From the IMG/VR virus record IMGVR_UViG_3300031963_000811, positions 1 through 26,471 of that record: a DNA stretch of 26,471 bases, one strand, 5' to 3'. Positions 17,043-22,963 of this stretch are shown here, piece by piece (position 1 is the stretch's first letter; each line of letters starts with the position of its first letter). The DNA is from a virus. Below the pieces are notes generated by a model that saw only the letters and a list, made by a program, of their open reading frames with translations, had not been told where the DNA came from and made no database searches. The position numbers and the translations under genes were made by a program.

Positions 17043-17423
17043 ATGGCACATTACGCTTTGCTCGATGAGAACAATCTCGTTATTGATGTCTTTGTCGGCA
17101 GAGACGAAGGCGAGGATGGCGTTGATTGGGAAGCGCATTATGGCGCAGTAGCCGGTCAGACGTGCAAACGCACATCCTACAACACCGACGAAGGGGCGCA
17201 TAAAACCGGCGGCACGCCATTTCGCAAGAATTACGCTGGCATCGGATACGCCTACGATCCGGAGCGCGATGCGTTCATCCCGCCTTCAGTGTTTCCTAAT
17301 TGGGTGCTGGACGAAAACACTTGCACATGGGTGCCGCCCGTTCCTTATCCGACTGACGACAAGCGTTACAAGTGGGACCAGCTGCAAAATCGTTGGATCG
17401 AATATCCGGAGGATTACGTTTGA
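17043..17423 (+). CDS. Small fibre-region protein, possible adhesin partner or chaperone
   Basis: Encodes 126 residues. Notable segments are MAHYALLDENNLVIDVFVG, FRKNYAGIGYAYDPERDAFIPP and two Trp-rich motifs near the end (NWVLDENTCTWVPPVPYP and KWDQLQNRWIEYPEDY). The same architecture is familiar from small proteins beside fibre genes in marine phages, without an established role. The Trp/Pro-rich tail resembles that of fibre-assembly chaperones. It follows the glycine-rich adhesin gene by four bases, so co-production with it is likely. No catalytic motif is seen. Confidence 0.7.
   Translation: MAHYALLDENNLVIDVFVGRDEGEDGVDWEAHYGAVAGQTCKRTSYNTDEGAHKTGGTPFRKNYAGIGYAYDPERDAFIPPSVFPNWVLDENTCTWVPPVPYPTDDKRYKWDQLQNRWIEYPEDYV
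17408..17413 (+). promoter_or_regulatory. Shine-Dalgarno GGAGGA for the TTG start at 17420
   Basis: GGAGGA lies within the end of the upstream gene, six bases before TTG 17420, and explains initiation at a non-ATG codon there. Confidence 0.7.
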
Positions 17424-17848
17424 CCGCGAGAGAATTTCTGCTGTCGCTGAACCTTGATCGCGTGCCGCATAGCGGCAGATCGTTCATCGACCATCTCTCC
17501 GGCGTCGAGCAGATCCTGCGCGTGTGCCGGTGCTCTGACGCGGTCTGCGCTGCGGGGCTGTTCCACAGTATCTACGGCACGGCATTTTTTGATGCCGGCC
17601 TGGTCGTGGATCGCGACCAGGTAAGGGAACTCATTGGCAAAGAGGCAGAATATCTCGCCTGGCTTTTTTGCAATGCGAACCGACCGTTCTGCTGGTTCTG
17701 CGGAAACAAGATCCCGATGCGCGATGGCTCACATGTCATTGTCGACAACAAAACGCTTCACGATCTGCAAATGATAGAAGGCGCAAACCTGCTAGAGCAG
17801 CAGTGCGGTGCCGACATGATTGTGGCTACAGCAGCGAGGATGCAATGA
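17420..17848 (+). CDS. DUF6817-like (HD-like fold) protein
   Basis: Encodes 142 residues from a TTG start that overlaps the previous TGA. An earlier in-frame start at 17372 would lie inside the upstream gene and has no ribosome site. Conserved-looking residues are H17-S-G, D24-H25-L and F48-H49-S-I-Y-G-T, followed by an IGKEAEYLAWLF helix. This pattern, with His on successive helices, matches what I remember of DUF6817 proteins, which resemble HD-type hydrolases. Function is unknown. It ends in an ATGA overlap with the oxygenase gene, so the two are probably made and used together. Confidence 0.65.
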   Translation: MTAREFLLSLNLDRVPHSGRSFIDHLSGVEQILRVCRCSDAVCAAGLFHSIYGTAFFDAGLVVDRDQVRELIGKEAEYLAWLFCNANRPFCWFCGNKIPMRDGSHVIVDNKTLHDLQMIEGANLLEQQCGADMIVATAARMQ

Positions 17849-18423
17849 TTAACGTCGTCGAGAATTTTTTGTCGCCGCAGTACCAGGATCACCTGGAAAA
17901 AATCATGCTTGGCCGTGAATTCCCGTGGTTCTATTTGGATCACACGGCAGAACCGAATTACGAAACATGCTTTCCAGCTGACGGGATGCAGGACGGTTTT
18001 CAGTTTGTCCACACGTTCATTGACCAGGGCAATTTGTGTTCCGATCGACTATCGCTTGTTTTGCCGATCGCTTTTGCGCTGATGGCGAAAGAAGGCATCA
18101 ACACCGAAAGCCACGAACGAATGAAAGCCAACATCACATTCCCGATTGCCGGGCGAAGCGATGGGTCATTCAAGCCACCGCACGTTGACACGCTGAGAGC
18201 AAATACAATCACCGCTATCTATTACGTCAACGACGCAGACGGCGACACGTTGTTTTTTGATAACTACGAAACCGAAAAGTTCAACGGCTTCAGGTTTGAA
18301 GTTCGCCAACGCATACAGCCGAAGAAAGGAATGCTCGTCTACTTTGACGCCGACGTTCTGCACACGTCGGAATTCCCAACGACCGGCGCGCGTTGCGTGC
18401 TAAATTTTAATTTCGTCCAATAA
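17845..18423 (+). CDS. 2-oxoglutarate/Fe(II)-dependent oxygenase (prolyl-hydroxylase-like)
   Basis: Encodes 192 residues from ATG 17845, which overlaps the previous stop. The double-stranded beta-helix iron site is complete: H113-V-D115, then H173 (LHTSEF), with R183 ten residues later to bind 2-oxoglutarate. ITAIYYVNDADGDTLFF and PKKGMLVYFDADVLH are typical core strands. Such enzymes hydroxylate proteins, small molecules or nucleic-acid bases, and the substrate cannot be told from sequence. Related oxygenases occur next to tail genes in aquatic phages. Here the gene is coupled to a DUF6817-like gene between two fibre genes, so a virion or surface-sugar substrate is possible. Confidence 0.85.
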   Translation: MINVVENFLSPQYQDHLEKIMLGREFPWFYLDHTAEPNYETCFPADGMQDGFQFVHTFIDQGNLCSDRLSLVLPIAFALMAKEGINTESHERMKANITFPIAGRSDGSFKPPHVDTLRANTITAIYYVNDADGDTLFFDNYETEKFNGFRFEVRQRIQPKKGMLVYFDADVLHTSEFPTTGARCVLNFNFVQ

Positions 18424-18441
18424 GAAAGGTAGGGACGGTAT

Positions 18442-19212
18442 TTGCCATTAACTAAAGTAGACGCGCAACTTCTTGAGGGCGCAATAAACGCTAACTCCTC
18501 CGGCAACGTAGGCATTGGTACGAGTTCGCCAACAACCAAACTTAACATTGTTGATGGGTCTGCGACTGTTAATGTTCGGCTAGAAAGTGGTTCTGTAGTA
18601 GGCCAATATTTTGCGTCATCTTCTGGTGGTGCTGTATTTTTAGACACTGCTAGTTCGCACCCGTTGGTATTTAGAACTAACACCACCGAACGTATGCGTA
18701 TCGACACCAACGGCGTAATCACTTCAACGCTTGGTGGTATGCAGGTCATCTCTGGTACAGCGGTAACTGCATCAGGCACAAGCGTTGACTTCACCGGCAT
18801 ACCGTCGTGGGTTAAGCGCGTTACGGTGATGTTTAGTGGTGTTAGTTCAACCGGAGCCACAAACAAACTAATTCAAATCGGCTCAACATCTTTTGCTACA
18901 AGTGGATACATGAGCAGCAGCGCGTTAATACAAACAACCTCTGTTACTGCGGTTAGTTCAACGGCTGGTTTTATAGTTTTTGCAAACGCTGCGGCAGATA
19001 TAATCTACGGAACAATGACACTTGTTAATGTGTCTGGTAATACTTGGATTAGTAATCACATGGTCGTAGCAGACCAGACTAATGACTATAACATTTATGG
19101 TTCTGGAAGTAGTTTAACGGCTATTTCTGGTGTTCTAGATAGAGTTCGGATCACTCATGTAGGCGGCACAGATACATTTGACGCTGGAACCATCAACATC
19201 ATTTATGAATAG
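18442..19212 (+). CDS. Second tail fibre / receptor-binding protein, low GC
   Basis: Encodes 256 residues from TTG 18442, preceded by AGGGA at 18431-18435. Residues 20-36 (SGNVGIGTSSPTTKLNI) and ERMRIDTNG at 83-91 are the typical beta-repeat segments of phage fibre proteins. The C-terminal 150 residues form a Ser/Thr/Val-rich beta domain (VDFTGIPSWVKRVTVMFSGV) that is probably the receptor-binding tip. There is no anchor domain, so it must attach to another tail part. Five sampled 60-base lines hold 20-27 G+C each, well below the ejection genes (37 of 60 in one line), which suggests recent acquisition. Confidence 0.75.
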   Translation: MPLTKVDAQLLEGAINANSSGNVGIGTSSPTTKLNIVDGSATVNVRLESGSVVGQYFASSSGGAVFLDTASSHPLVFRTNTTERMRIDTNGVITSTLGGMQVISGTAVTASGTSVDFTGIPSWVKRVTVMFSGVSSTGATNKLIQIGSTSFATSGYMSSSALIQTTSVTAVSSTAGFIVFANAAADIIYGTMTLVNVSGNTWISNHMVVADQTNDYNIYGSGSSLTAISGVLDRVRITHVGGTDTFDAGTINIIYE

Positions 19213-19214
19213 TC

Positions 19215-19436
19215 ATGGACACGCAGATTCTCTTCAACATCGCGGTGGCAATTGCGGGCTTCTTCGGCGGTTGGATACTCAACAACATCCACAAATCGAT
19301 TGACCGGTTGGATGTCGACGTGCGTGCCATGCCCCACACCTATGTCAGCCGCGAAGACTACCGCGACGACATGCGCGAAGTGAAGGATATGCTTGGCAAG
19401 ATTTTTGATCGGCTAGAGGCCAAGCAAGACAAGTGA
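19215..19436 (+). CDS. Small single-membrane-segment protein
   Basis: Encodes 73 residues from ATG 19215, three bases after the fibre gene. One hydrophobic helix (about residues 5-24, ILFNIAVAIAGFFGGWIL) is followed by a charged, probably coiled-coil cytoplasmic part with regular Asp/Arg/Leu spacing (DYRDDMREVKDMLGKIFDRL). It stands at the head of the lysis-region block. Small proteins of this design occur next to lysis genes in many phages and could be holin-related or a membrane anchor. The function is not known. Confidence 0.65.
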   Translation: MDTQILFNIAVAIAGFFGGWILNNIHKSIDRLDVDVRAMPHTYVSREDYRDDMREVKDMLGKIFDRLEAKQDK

Positions 19437-19437
19437 G

Positions 19438-20127
19438 GTGGATCCGCTAACCTTACTTGCAGCTGCTAACGCTGCGGTCGCCGCGGTCAAAGCCGGATGC
19501 AAACTTTACAAAGACATAAAGGGCGCAGCCGGCGACGTAAGCGATGTATTGAAAGATCTGAAGGAGCAGTACAACAAAATAGTCGATCCAACGCCTGCGC
19601 AAAAAATGCAATACAACGCTGAAGTACAGCGCGTGCAAGAAATTGCGAAGTCTGATCCGAACGACGTATTTACGGACATCGGCAACCAGCTTGGCGTATT
19701 GATGGATTCTTATGATGCAATCAGTAAATTGTTTTTGAAAGAACAGCTGGAATCGAAACAGGTTTATAAGGGCGAGGAAAGTATTGGTCGCAGGGCATTG
19801 AAGCGAATACTAATAACGTCCAGGCTTGATGCAATGTTGACAGAGATACGCGAAACAATGGTGTTCCGAGCGCCGCCGGAATTGGGCGCATTGTGGGGCA
19901 AGTTTGAAGAGATGTGGCAGCGCATCGTTGCCGAGCAGGAGGCAGCTCATGCGGAAGAACTTAGACTAGCTCAGATAGCATCATGGCGACGCAGAAAAAG
20001 AATAGCGGAAATCAAGTCAAAGGTGGCATGGGTTTCAGCAGTAGTTTTCGTAGTTCTTTGGGCGGTGGGTCTAATGTGGCTAACAATGAGAAGCGCGATG
20101 ATGAGAACGTCCCTTGGTCACTTTTAG
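19438..20127 (+). CDS. Conserved-looking phage protein with C-terminal membrane helix
   Basis: Encodes 229 residues from GTG 19438, immediately after the upstream TGA. It has an Ala-rich N-terminus (MDPLTLLAAANAAVAAVKAG), a long charged helical middle and a C-terminal transmembrane helix (about residues 201-217, WVSAVVFVVLWAVGLMW). I recall very similar N-termini in proteins near lysis genes of marine phages, function unknown. Its last 145 bases also code, in another frame, for the start of the following membrane protein. A tail-linked or membrane-linked role is possible. Confidence 0.7.
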   Translation: MDPLTLLAAANAAVAAVKAGCKLYKDIKGAAGDVSDVLKDLKEQYNKIVDPTPAQKMQYNAEVQRVQEIAKSDPNDVFTDIGNQLGVLMDSYDAISKLFLKEQLESKQVYKGEESIGRRALKRILITSRLDAMLTEIRETMVFRAPPELGALWGKFEEMWQRIVAEQEAAHAEELRLAQIASWRRRKRIAEIKSKVAWVSAVVFVVLWAVGLMWLTMRSAMMRTSLGHF

Positions 20128-20288
20128 TAGTGGTCATGGCCGTGTTACTAATGTTCTTTATTATCATGCCGATCCTGGCGTTCATGTACTACGACATGTA
20201 TTTTGCAACACAAGCAGCGGTAGCAGAAGTCCAGAAAATGAAAGAGTTACGGCGCGATATTTTGCAAGAAAGGATGTACGGTAAATGA
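19983..20288 (+). CDS. Single-pass membrane protein overlapping the upstream gene
   Basis: Encodes 101 residues from ATG 19983. A second start at ATG 20028 (after AAAGGTGG) would give 86 residues and has the better ribosome site. A polar Ser/Gly/Asn N-terminus is followed by a hydrophobic helix (about residues 45-68, WSLLVVVMAVLLMFFIIMPILAF) and a short charged tail. It shares 145 bases with the preceding gene in a different frame, and its stop overlaps the endolysin ATG. The conserved tail (YYDMYF, VQKMKELR) looks like that of proteins I recall in marine phages. A holin-like or anchoring role is possible. Confidence 0.65.
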   Translation: MATQKKNSGNQVKGGMGFSSSFRSSLGGGSNVANNEKRDDENVPWSLLVVVMAVLLMFFIIMPILAFMYYDMYFATQAAVAEVQKMKELRRDILQERMYGK

Positions 20289-20938
20289 TCACGTTGGCAC
20301 AGTTCAAGAAGTTTGCCCCGCATACCAAATATGCACAACAATGGTATGACACTCTGTTTAGCCCGCAGACTGAGCTGGGCGGCAAATCGCTGTTAGATGA
20401 ATACCAGATCAACACACCAAAGCGCGTCGCCGCATTCCTGGCGCAATGCGCGCATGAGTCTGGTGGCTTTGTGTTTGTCACCGAGAATCTAAACTATAAC
20501 GCGTCTGGTCTGATGCGCGTGTTCCCGAAATATTTTCCTAGCATGGACCTGGCCAAACAATATGAGCGCAATCCAAAGAAGATCGCTAGCCGGGTATATG
20601 CTAACCGCATGGGCAATGGCGATGAAACCAGCCAAGAGGGTTTCGCGTTCCGTGGTCGCGGGATTTTGCAGCTGACAGGCAAAGACAACTATTTCTGGTT
20701 TGGTGCTTCACTTGAGATGACACCGGAGCAGGCATCGGAATACCTTGAGACATTCGAGGGTGCAGCGCAGAGCGCTTGCTGGTTTTGGGAAACGAACAAG
20801 TTAAACACGCTGGCAGACGCTGGTGACATAAAACAACTTACGCGCAGGATTAACGGCGGTTACATCGGGCTTGCAGATAGGGAGCATCATTATGAAATTG
20901 CGTTGGCTATGTTTGATAGTGGCAGTCGTTTGGCTTAG
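20285..20938 (+). CDS. Endolysin, glycoside hydrolase family 19 type
   Basis: Encodes 217 residues. The GH19 chitinase/lysozyme-like pattern is clear: AAFLAQCAHESGGF with likely catalytic E58, TENLNYNASGLMRVFPKYF, RVYANRMGNGDE, the FRGRGILQLTGKDNY substrate-cleft segment, and TRRINGGYIGLADR near the end. It cleaves the glycan of peptidoglycan to release phage. There is no signal peptide or N-terminal membrane anchor, so export through a holin is expected. Its ATG lies in an ATGA overlap with the membrane-protein gene, and its 3' end hides the start of the next lipoprotein gene. Confidence 0.9.
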   Translation: MITLAQFKKFAPHTKYAQQWYDTLFSPQTELGGKSLLDEYQINTPKRVAAFLAQCAHESGGFVFVTENLNYNASGLMRVFPKYFPSMDLAKQYERNPKKIASRVYANRMGNGDETSQEGFAFRGRGILQLTGKDNYFWFGASLEMTPEQASEYLETFEGAAQSACWFWETNKLNTLADAGDIKQLTRRINGGYIGLADREHHYEIALAMFDSGSRLA

Positions 20939-21143
20939 TGGCTGCGAGCGCTTTCGGTATTTTTGCCAGGATCCTGAAAATTGGGATAAGCCAAAATGCC
21001 AGCGGCCGCGATGCGCTGTAACTGGAACCTGTCCGGATCAATTGCTAAAACCGGAAGTGCTGAAGGAGGAAACAAATGAACCCACTAAAACTAATAAGCC
21101 AGTTCCTTGCAATGACGCAGGAGCAGCACGATGCAGTAATTAA
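20892..21143 (+). CDS. Small phage lipoprotein
   Basis: Encodes 83 residues from ATG 20892, which has GGGAG at 20880-20884 seven bases upstream. The earlier in-frame TTG at 20871 would give an unusual longer leader and is rejected. MKLRWLCLIVAVVWLSGC is a lipoprotein signal peptide with lipobox LSGC (C18). The mature part is Cys/Pro-rich (FRYFCQDPENWDKPKC). It overlaps the endolysin by 47 bases and the holin candidate by 68 bases in other frames. I recall such lipoproteins in lysis regions of marine phages. The role is unknown, possibly in the outer-membrane step or in superinfection exclusion. Confidence 0.75.
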   Translation: MKLRWLCLIVAVVWLSGCERFRYFCQDPENWDKPKCQRPRCAVTGTCPDQLLKPEVLKEETNEPTKTNKPVPCNDAGAARCSN

Positions 21144-21540
21144 GTTTTGTATTGCTGTCACGTTCTGCTGCACCGTGATAATCATGGTGGGCGTGAGCTT
21201 GTACTCGGTTGTATTCGTCGAGCAACCGCAAATGATGGCCCCGGCTGACAAGCAATTTTTTCTAATCTTGTCCGATATGTCAAAGTACATCCTCGGAAGT
21301 TTGGCGACATTACTTGCTGTCAAGGGTAAAGATGCGCTCCAGCAGTTTGTGCCGCCTGGTCTATCGAGCAAAGAAGATCGCGACGATAAGCCAACACCGC
21401 CAGCACCGAAGTCGCCAGCACCAGGTCACGCGCCGGTACGCATGGAACCGACCATTGATCCAATAAGCGCACCAGGTAGCGTCGCAGGTTATGGCGGCAA
21501 ACCAGCGCCTGTCCAACCACCTCACCCGGAGATTAGCTAA
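21076..21540 (+). CDS. Holin candidate with proline-rich cytoplasmic tail
   Basis: Encodes 154 residues from ATG 21076 after a perfect AAGGAGG site. Two hydrophobic helices are seen (about residues 22-48, KFCIAVTFCCTVIIMVGVSL, and 65-83, FFLILSDMSKYILGSLATL), followed by a Pro/Ala/Gly-rich polar tail of about 60 residues. A two-helix protein between an endolysin and spanins is the usual holin position. The long tail is atypical for holins. The family I remember from marine phages shares the core but its function is not settled. The stop overlaps the next ATG (TAATG). Confidence 0.7.
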   Translation: MNPLKLISQFLAMTQEQHDAVIKFCIAVTFCCTVIIMVGVSLYSVVFVEQPQMMAPADKQFFLILSDMSKYILGSLATLLAVKGKDALQQFVPPGLSSKEDRDDKPTPPAPKSPAPGHAPVRMEPTIDPISAPGSVAGYGGKPAPVQPPHPEIS

Positions 21541-21710
21541 TGAAAAATTTAATTGCACTTATTGCGTTTGTGCCGCTGGTCCTGTTTGCTGCTGAGACAA
21601 AGAAAGTTTGCAACAAACAAAAAGACAACAAGGGCAAAGAAGTCCAGGTTTGCAAAGATGTCCGGGTGCATAAGAAACTAGACAGCGCCACCAAGGTGCC
21701 ACCAAAGTGA
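21540..21710 (+). CDS. Small secreted protein of the lysis region
   Basis: Encodes 56 residues from ATG 21540, which shares one base with the previous TAA. A cleavable signal peptide is likely (MKNLIALIAFVPLVLFA with AAE after it), leaving about 40 mostly basic residues with two Cys (VCNKQKD and VCKDVRVHKK). Its stop overlaps the GTG of the spanin gene (GTGA). It has no obvious lipobox, so it would be periplasmic. No family is recognised. Coupled translation on both sides supports a real gene despite its length. Confidence 0.65.
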   Translation: MKNLIALIAFVPLVLFAAETKKVCNKQKDNKGKEVQVCKDVRVHKKLDSATKVPPK

Positions 21711-22189
21711 CTGCGTTCTTTAACCCTTGGGTGCTTCTGACGTTGGTCCTGGCGGTTGCCGGTGCGGCTGGCGCTGGGTATTACAAGGGCCACGACGCAG
21801 GCAAATCCCAAGTCAAGGCTGAATGGGCGCAGGAAAAAGCGGAGCAGTTTGCTGATCACGCAAAGCGCCAGGATGAGGCGCGCCAGCGAGAACAGCAGCT
21901 GCAAACAACGGCTGATAATTTGAGGCAGGAGAAAGACCGTGAAATCCGTAATCTTAATGCTCGCGCTACCGCTCTTACTAACAGCATGCGCGACCGGCCG
22001 AGTCGCGCCACCGCCGAAGCCGGTGGATTGTCCACGTCCACCGGTCCTGGATCCTCTGCCGCAGGATGTTCTGGAAAAGAGCTTTATCGAGAGACTGCAG
22101 AAGATCTTGTCCAACTAGTCAAGGACGCCGACGAGCTTAGATTAGCGTTGAAACAATGCTACTCGCAATACCAATCGTTGCCTAAGTAG
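21707..22189 (+). CDS. Rz: Rz-like inner-membrane spanin (i-spanin)
   Basis: Encodes 160 residues from GTG 21707. An N-terminal membrane helix (about residues 8-26) is followed by a long periplasmic coiled coil (about 45-95, KAEWAQEKAEQFADHAKRQDE...) and a C-terminal part with CSGKELYRETAEDLVQLVKDADELRLALKQCY. This is the design of lambda Rz, which pairs with the outer-membrane Rz1 to fuse the two membranes in the last step of lysis. The Rz1 gene lies inside it in another frame. The gene ends just before the terminator of the whole rightward block. Confidence 0.85.
   Translation: MTAFFNPWVLLTLVLAVAGAAGAGYYKGHDAGKSQVKAEWAQEKAEQFADHAKRQDEARQREQQLQTTADNLRQEKDREIRNLNARATALTNSMRDRPSRATAEAGGLSTSTGPGSSAAGCSGKELYRETAEDLVQLVKDADELRLALKQCYSQYQSLPK
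21927..21931 (+). promoter_or_regulatory. Shine-Dalgarno AGGAG for the embedded Rz1 gene
   Basis: AGGAG sits inside the Rz-like gene, seven bases before the GTG at 21939. It is the main evidence that the embedded frame is translated. Confidence 0.7.
21939..22118 (+). CDS. Rz1: Rz1-like outer-membrane spanin lipoprotein, embedded in Rz
   Basis: Encodes 59 residues from GTG 21939 in a frame different from the surrounding i-spanin gene. The protein has a lipoprotein signal peptide (MKSVILMLALPLLLTAC, lipobox LTAC, C17) and a proline-rich mature part (RVAPPPKPVDCPRPPVLDPLP) with a short charged end. A nested proline-rich lipoprotein is the classic lambda Rz/Rz1 arrangement. Mature o-spanin would be 43 residues and would join the i-spanin coiled coil across the periplasm. 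Confidence 0.88.
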   Translation: MKSVILMLALPLLLTACATGRVAPPPKPVDCPRPPVLDPLPQDVLEKSFIERLQKILSN

Positions 22190-22195
22190 GTTGCC

Positions 22196-22230
22196 AAGCG
22201 CCTGGCTCCTCTCCTTGTCAACAGGCGCTT
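22196..22230. other. Perfect 9-bp inverted repeat between convergent operons
   Basis: AAGCGCCTG at 22196-22204 pairs exactly with CAGGCGCTT at 22222-22230 around a 17-base loop. It is followed on the plus strand by GATTTT only, so it is a weak terminator alone, but it lies eight bases before a strong one. It could reinforce termination from the right-going operon or protect a transcript end. Confidence 0.6.
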
Positions 22231-22237
22231 GATTTTG

Positions 22238-22263
22238 CCCCGGCCAATAACCGGGGTTTTTTT
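22238..22263 (+). terminator. Intrinsic terminator at the end of the structural/lysis operon
   Basis: CCCCGG (22238-22243) pairs with CCGGGG (22251-22256) over a 7-base loop, followed by seven T residues (22257-22263). It lies after the spanin gene. The last T residues form part of the stop codon of the minus-strand HTH gene. No U tract follows the hairpin in the leftward direction. Confidence 0.88.
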
Positions 22264-22489
22264 ACCCTCGTTGACCTAGCATTGCTTTGATCTGGTCTAC
22301 TGGTATATCAACGCTTTCATGAATCGCCAGGATTAAATCAGCGCTCATTGGCCGCTGCCTATTGCGAACCCGGCTAATCAATGACGGCTCTTTGCCAAGC
22401 ATGTGGGCCAGGACCGCATCATTCTTGGCGTTCAACTTTTCGCGCGCCAGGTCCAGGATTTTATGGGGTGTCAATTTCCTTCCGTTCAT
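22262..22489 (-). CDS. Small helix-turn-helix (Cro/CI-like) regulator
   Basis: Encodes 75 residues. Residues about 22-60 fit an XRE/Cro-type helix-turn-helix: NDAVLAHMLGKEPSLISRVRNRQRPMSADLI, with the recognition helix at SLISRVRNR. There is no dimerisation or cleavage domain, so it is Cro-sized. Its start overlaps the upstream gene's stop (ATGA), and it is the last gene of the leftward operon, ending at the terminator. It could bind the palindrome over the operon promoter (25921-25933) and feed back, but that is inference only. Confidence 0.8.
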   Translation of the reverse strand: MNGRKLTPHKILDLAREKLNAKNDAVLAHMLGKEPSLISRVRNRQRPMSADLILAIHESVDIPVDQIKAMLGQRG

Positions 22490-22683
22490 TTGTTGTATTT
22501 CTCCATGATCGATCGTTTGCGCCAGGCTGTAATACCGCGTGGCTGAATTGGTTTATTGTTTCGTTCGTTGTGAACTATTGATGCGTAAGTGGCAATCAAA
22601 ACAATGCCGATTACAAATAGTCCTATGACGACTATGCCTGCAATGGTAATGGCAAGAATAGCGGCCAAGATTTGTAGCATCAT
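22486..22683 (-). CDS. Small membrane protein, unknown
   Basis: Encodes 65 residues. Two adjacent ATG codons (22683 and 22680) can serve, with AAGG just upstream. One long hydrophobic segment (about residues 3-34, rich in Ile/Val/Ala/Gly with a possible turn) is followed by a basic tail (WRKRSIMEKYNK). It is a probable inner-membrane protein with the tail in the cytoplasm. Placement between two small DNA-binding proteins in an early operon gives no clear role; exclusion or host-takeover functions are possible. Confidence 0.6.
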   Translation of the reverse strand: MMLQILAAILAITIAGIVVIGLFVIGIVLIATYASIVHNERNNKPIQPRGITAWRKRSIMEKYNK

Positions 22684-22690
22684 GCCGGCC

Positions 22691-22963
22691 TTAAAACAGG
22701 ATGACTTTAAAAACGGGCTTGATCATCTTGCCGGTAATCGAGCATTTGCGCGGTGGATCTTCTCGGACCAGGTCCAGGCTTAACAGCTCGTTGACGCGAC
22801 CGCAGACCGAGGACAGTTCCAGGTTGCAAACCCTGGCTAGCTCTCGACGTGAGTAGCTTTCCATTGGATCCATGACATTTAGAATGTGCTGTGCTTGCTT
22901 GCCGATCTTTCCTGTATCGCGATGCTCATGGTAAGCAATGATTGATGTTTCGGCGACGCTCAT
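22691..22963 (-). CDS. Winged-helix-like small DNA-binding protein
   Basis: Encodes 90 residues. Residues about 20-66 look like a winged helix: SRRELARVCNLELSSVCGRVNELLSLDLV, where the second helix pair is typical of DNA-binding helices. A wing-like C-terminal part holds two Cys (one in the DNA-binding helix and one in RKCSITGK). Small proteins of this type are common in phage early regions and may repress or modulate transcription. The ATG is in an ATGA overlap with the upstream gene. Confidence 0.65.
   Translation of the reverse strand: MSVAETSIIAYHEHRDTGKIGKQAQHILNVMDPMESYSRRELARVCNLELSSVCGRVNELLSLDLVREDPPRKCSITGKMIKPVFKVILF

Noticed and set aside
17668-17844. N-terminal extension of the oxygenase to 17668
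   Set aside because: It would read through the DUF6817-like gene in another frame with Cys/Arg-rich nonsense sequence; ATG 17845 fits an ATGA junction and the domain boundary.
14133-19212. Diversity-generating retroelement target, as in BPP-1
   Set aside because: No reverse transcriptase, template/variable repeat pair or C-type-lectin-like tip was seen in the window.
22216-22221. Consensus -35 box (TTGACA) on the minus strand between the convergent operons
   Set aside because: There is no acceptable -10 box about 17 bases downstream, and it would fire into the lysis genes.
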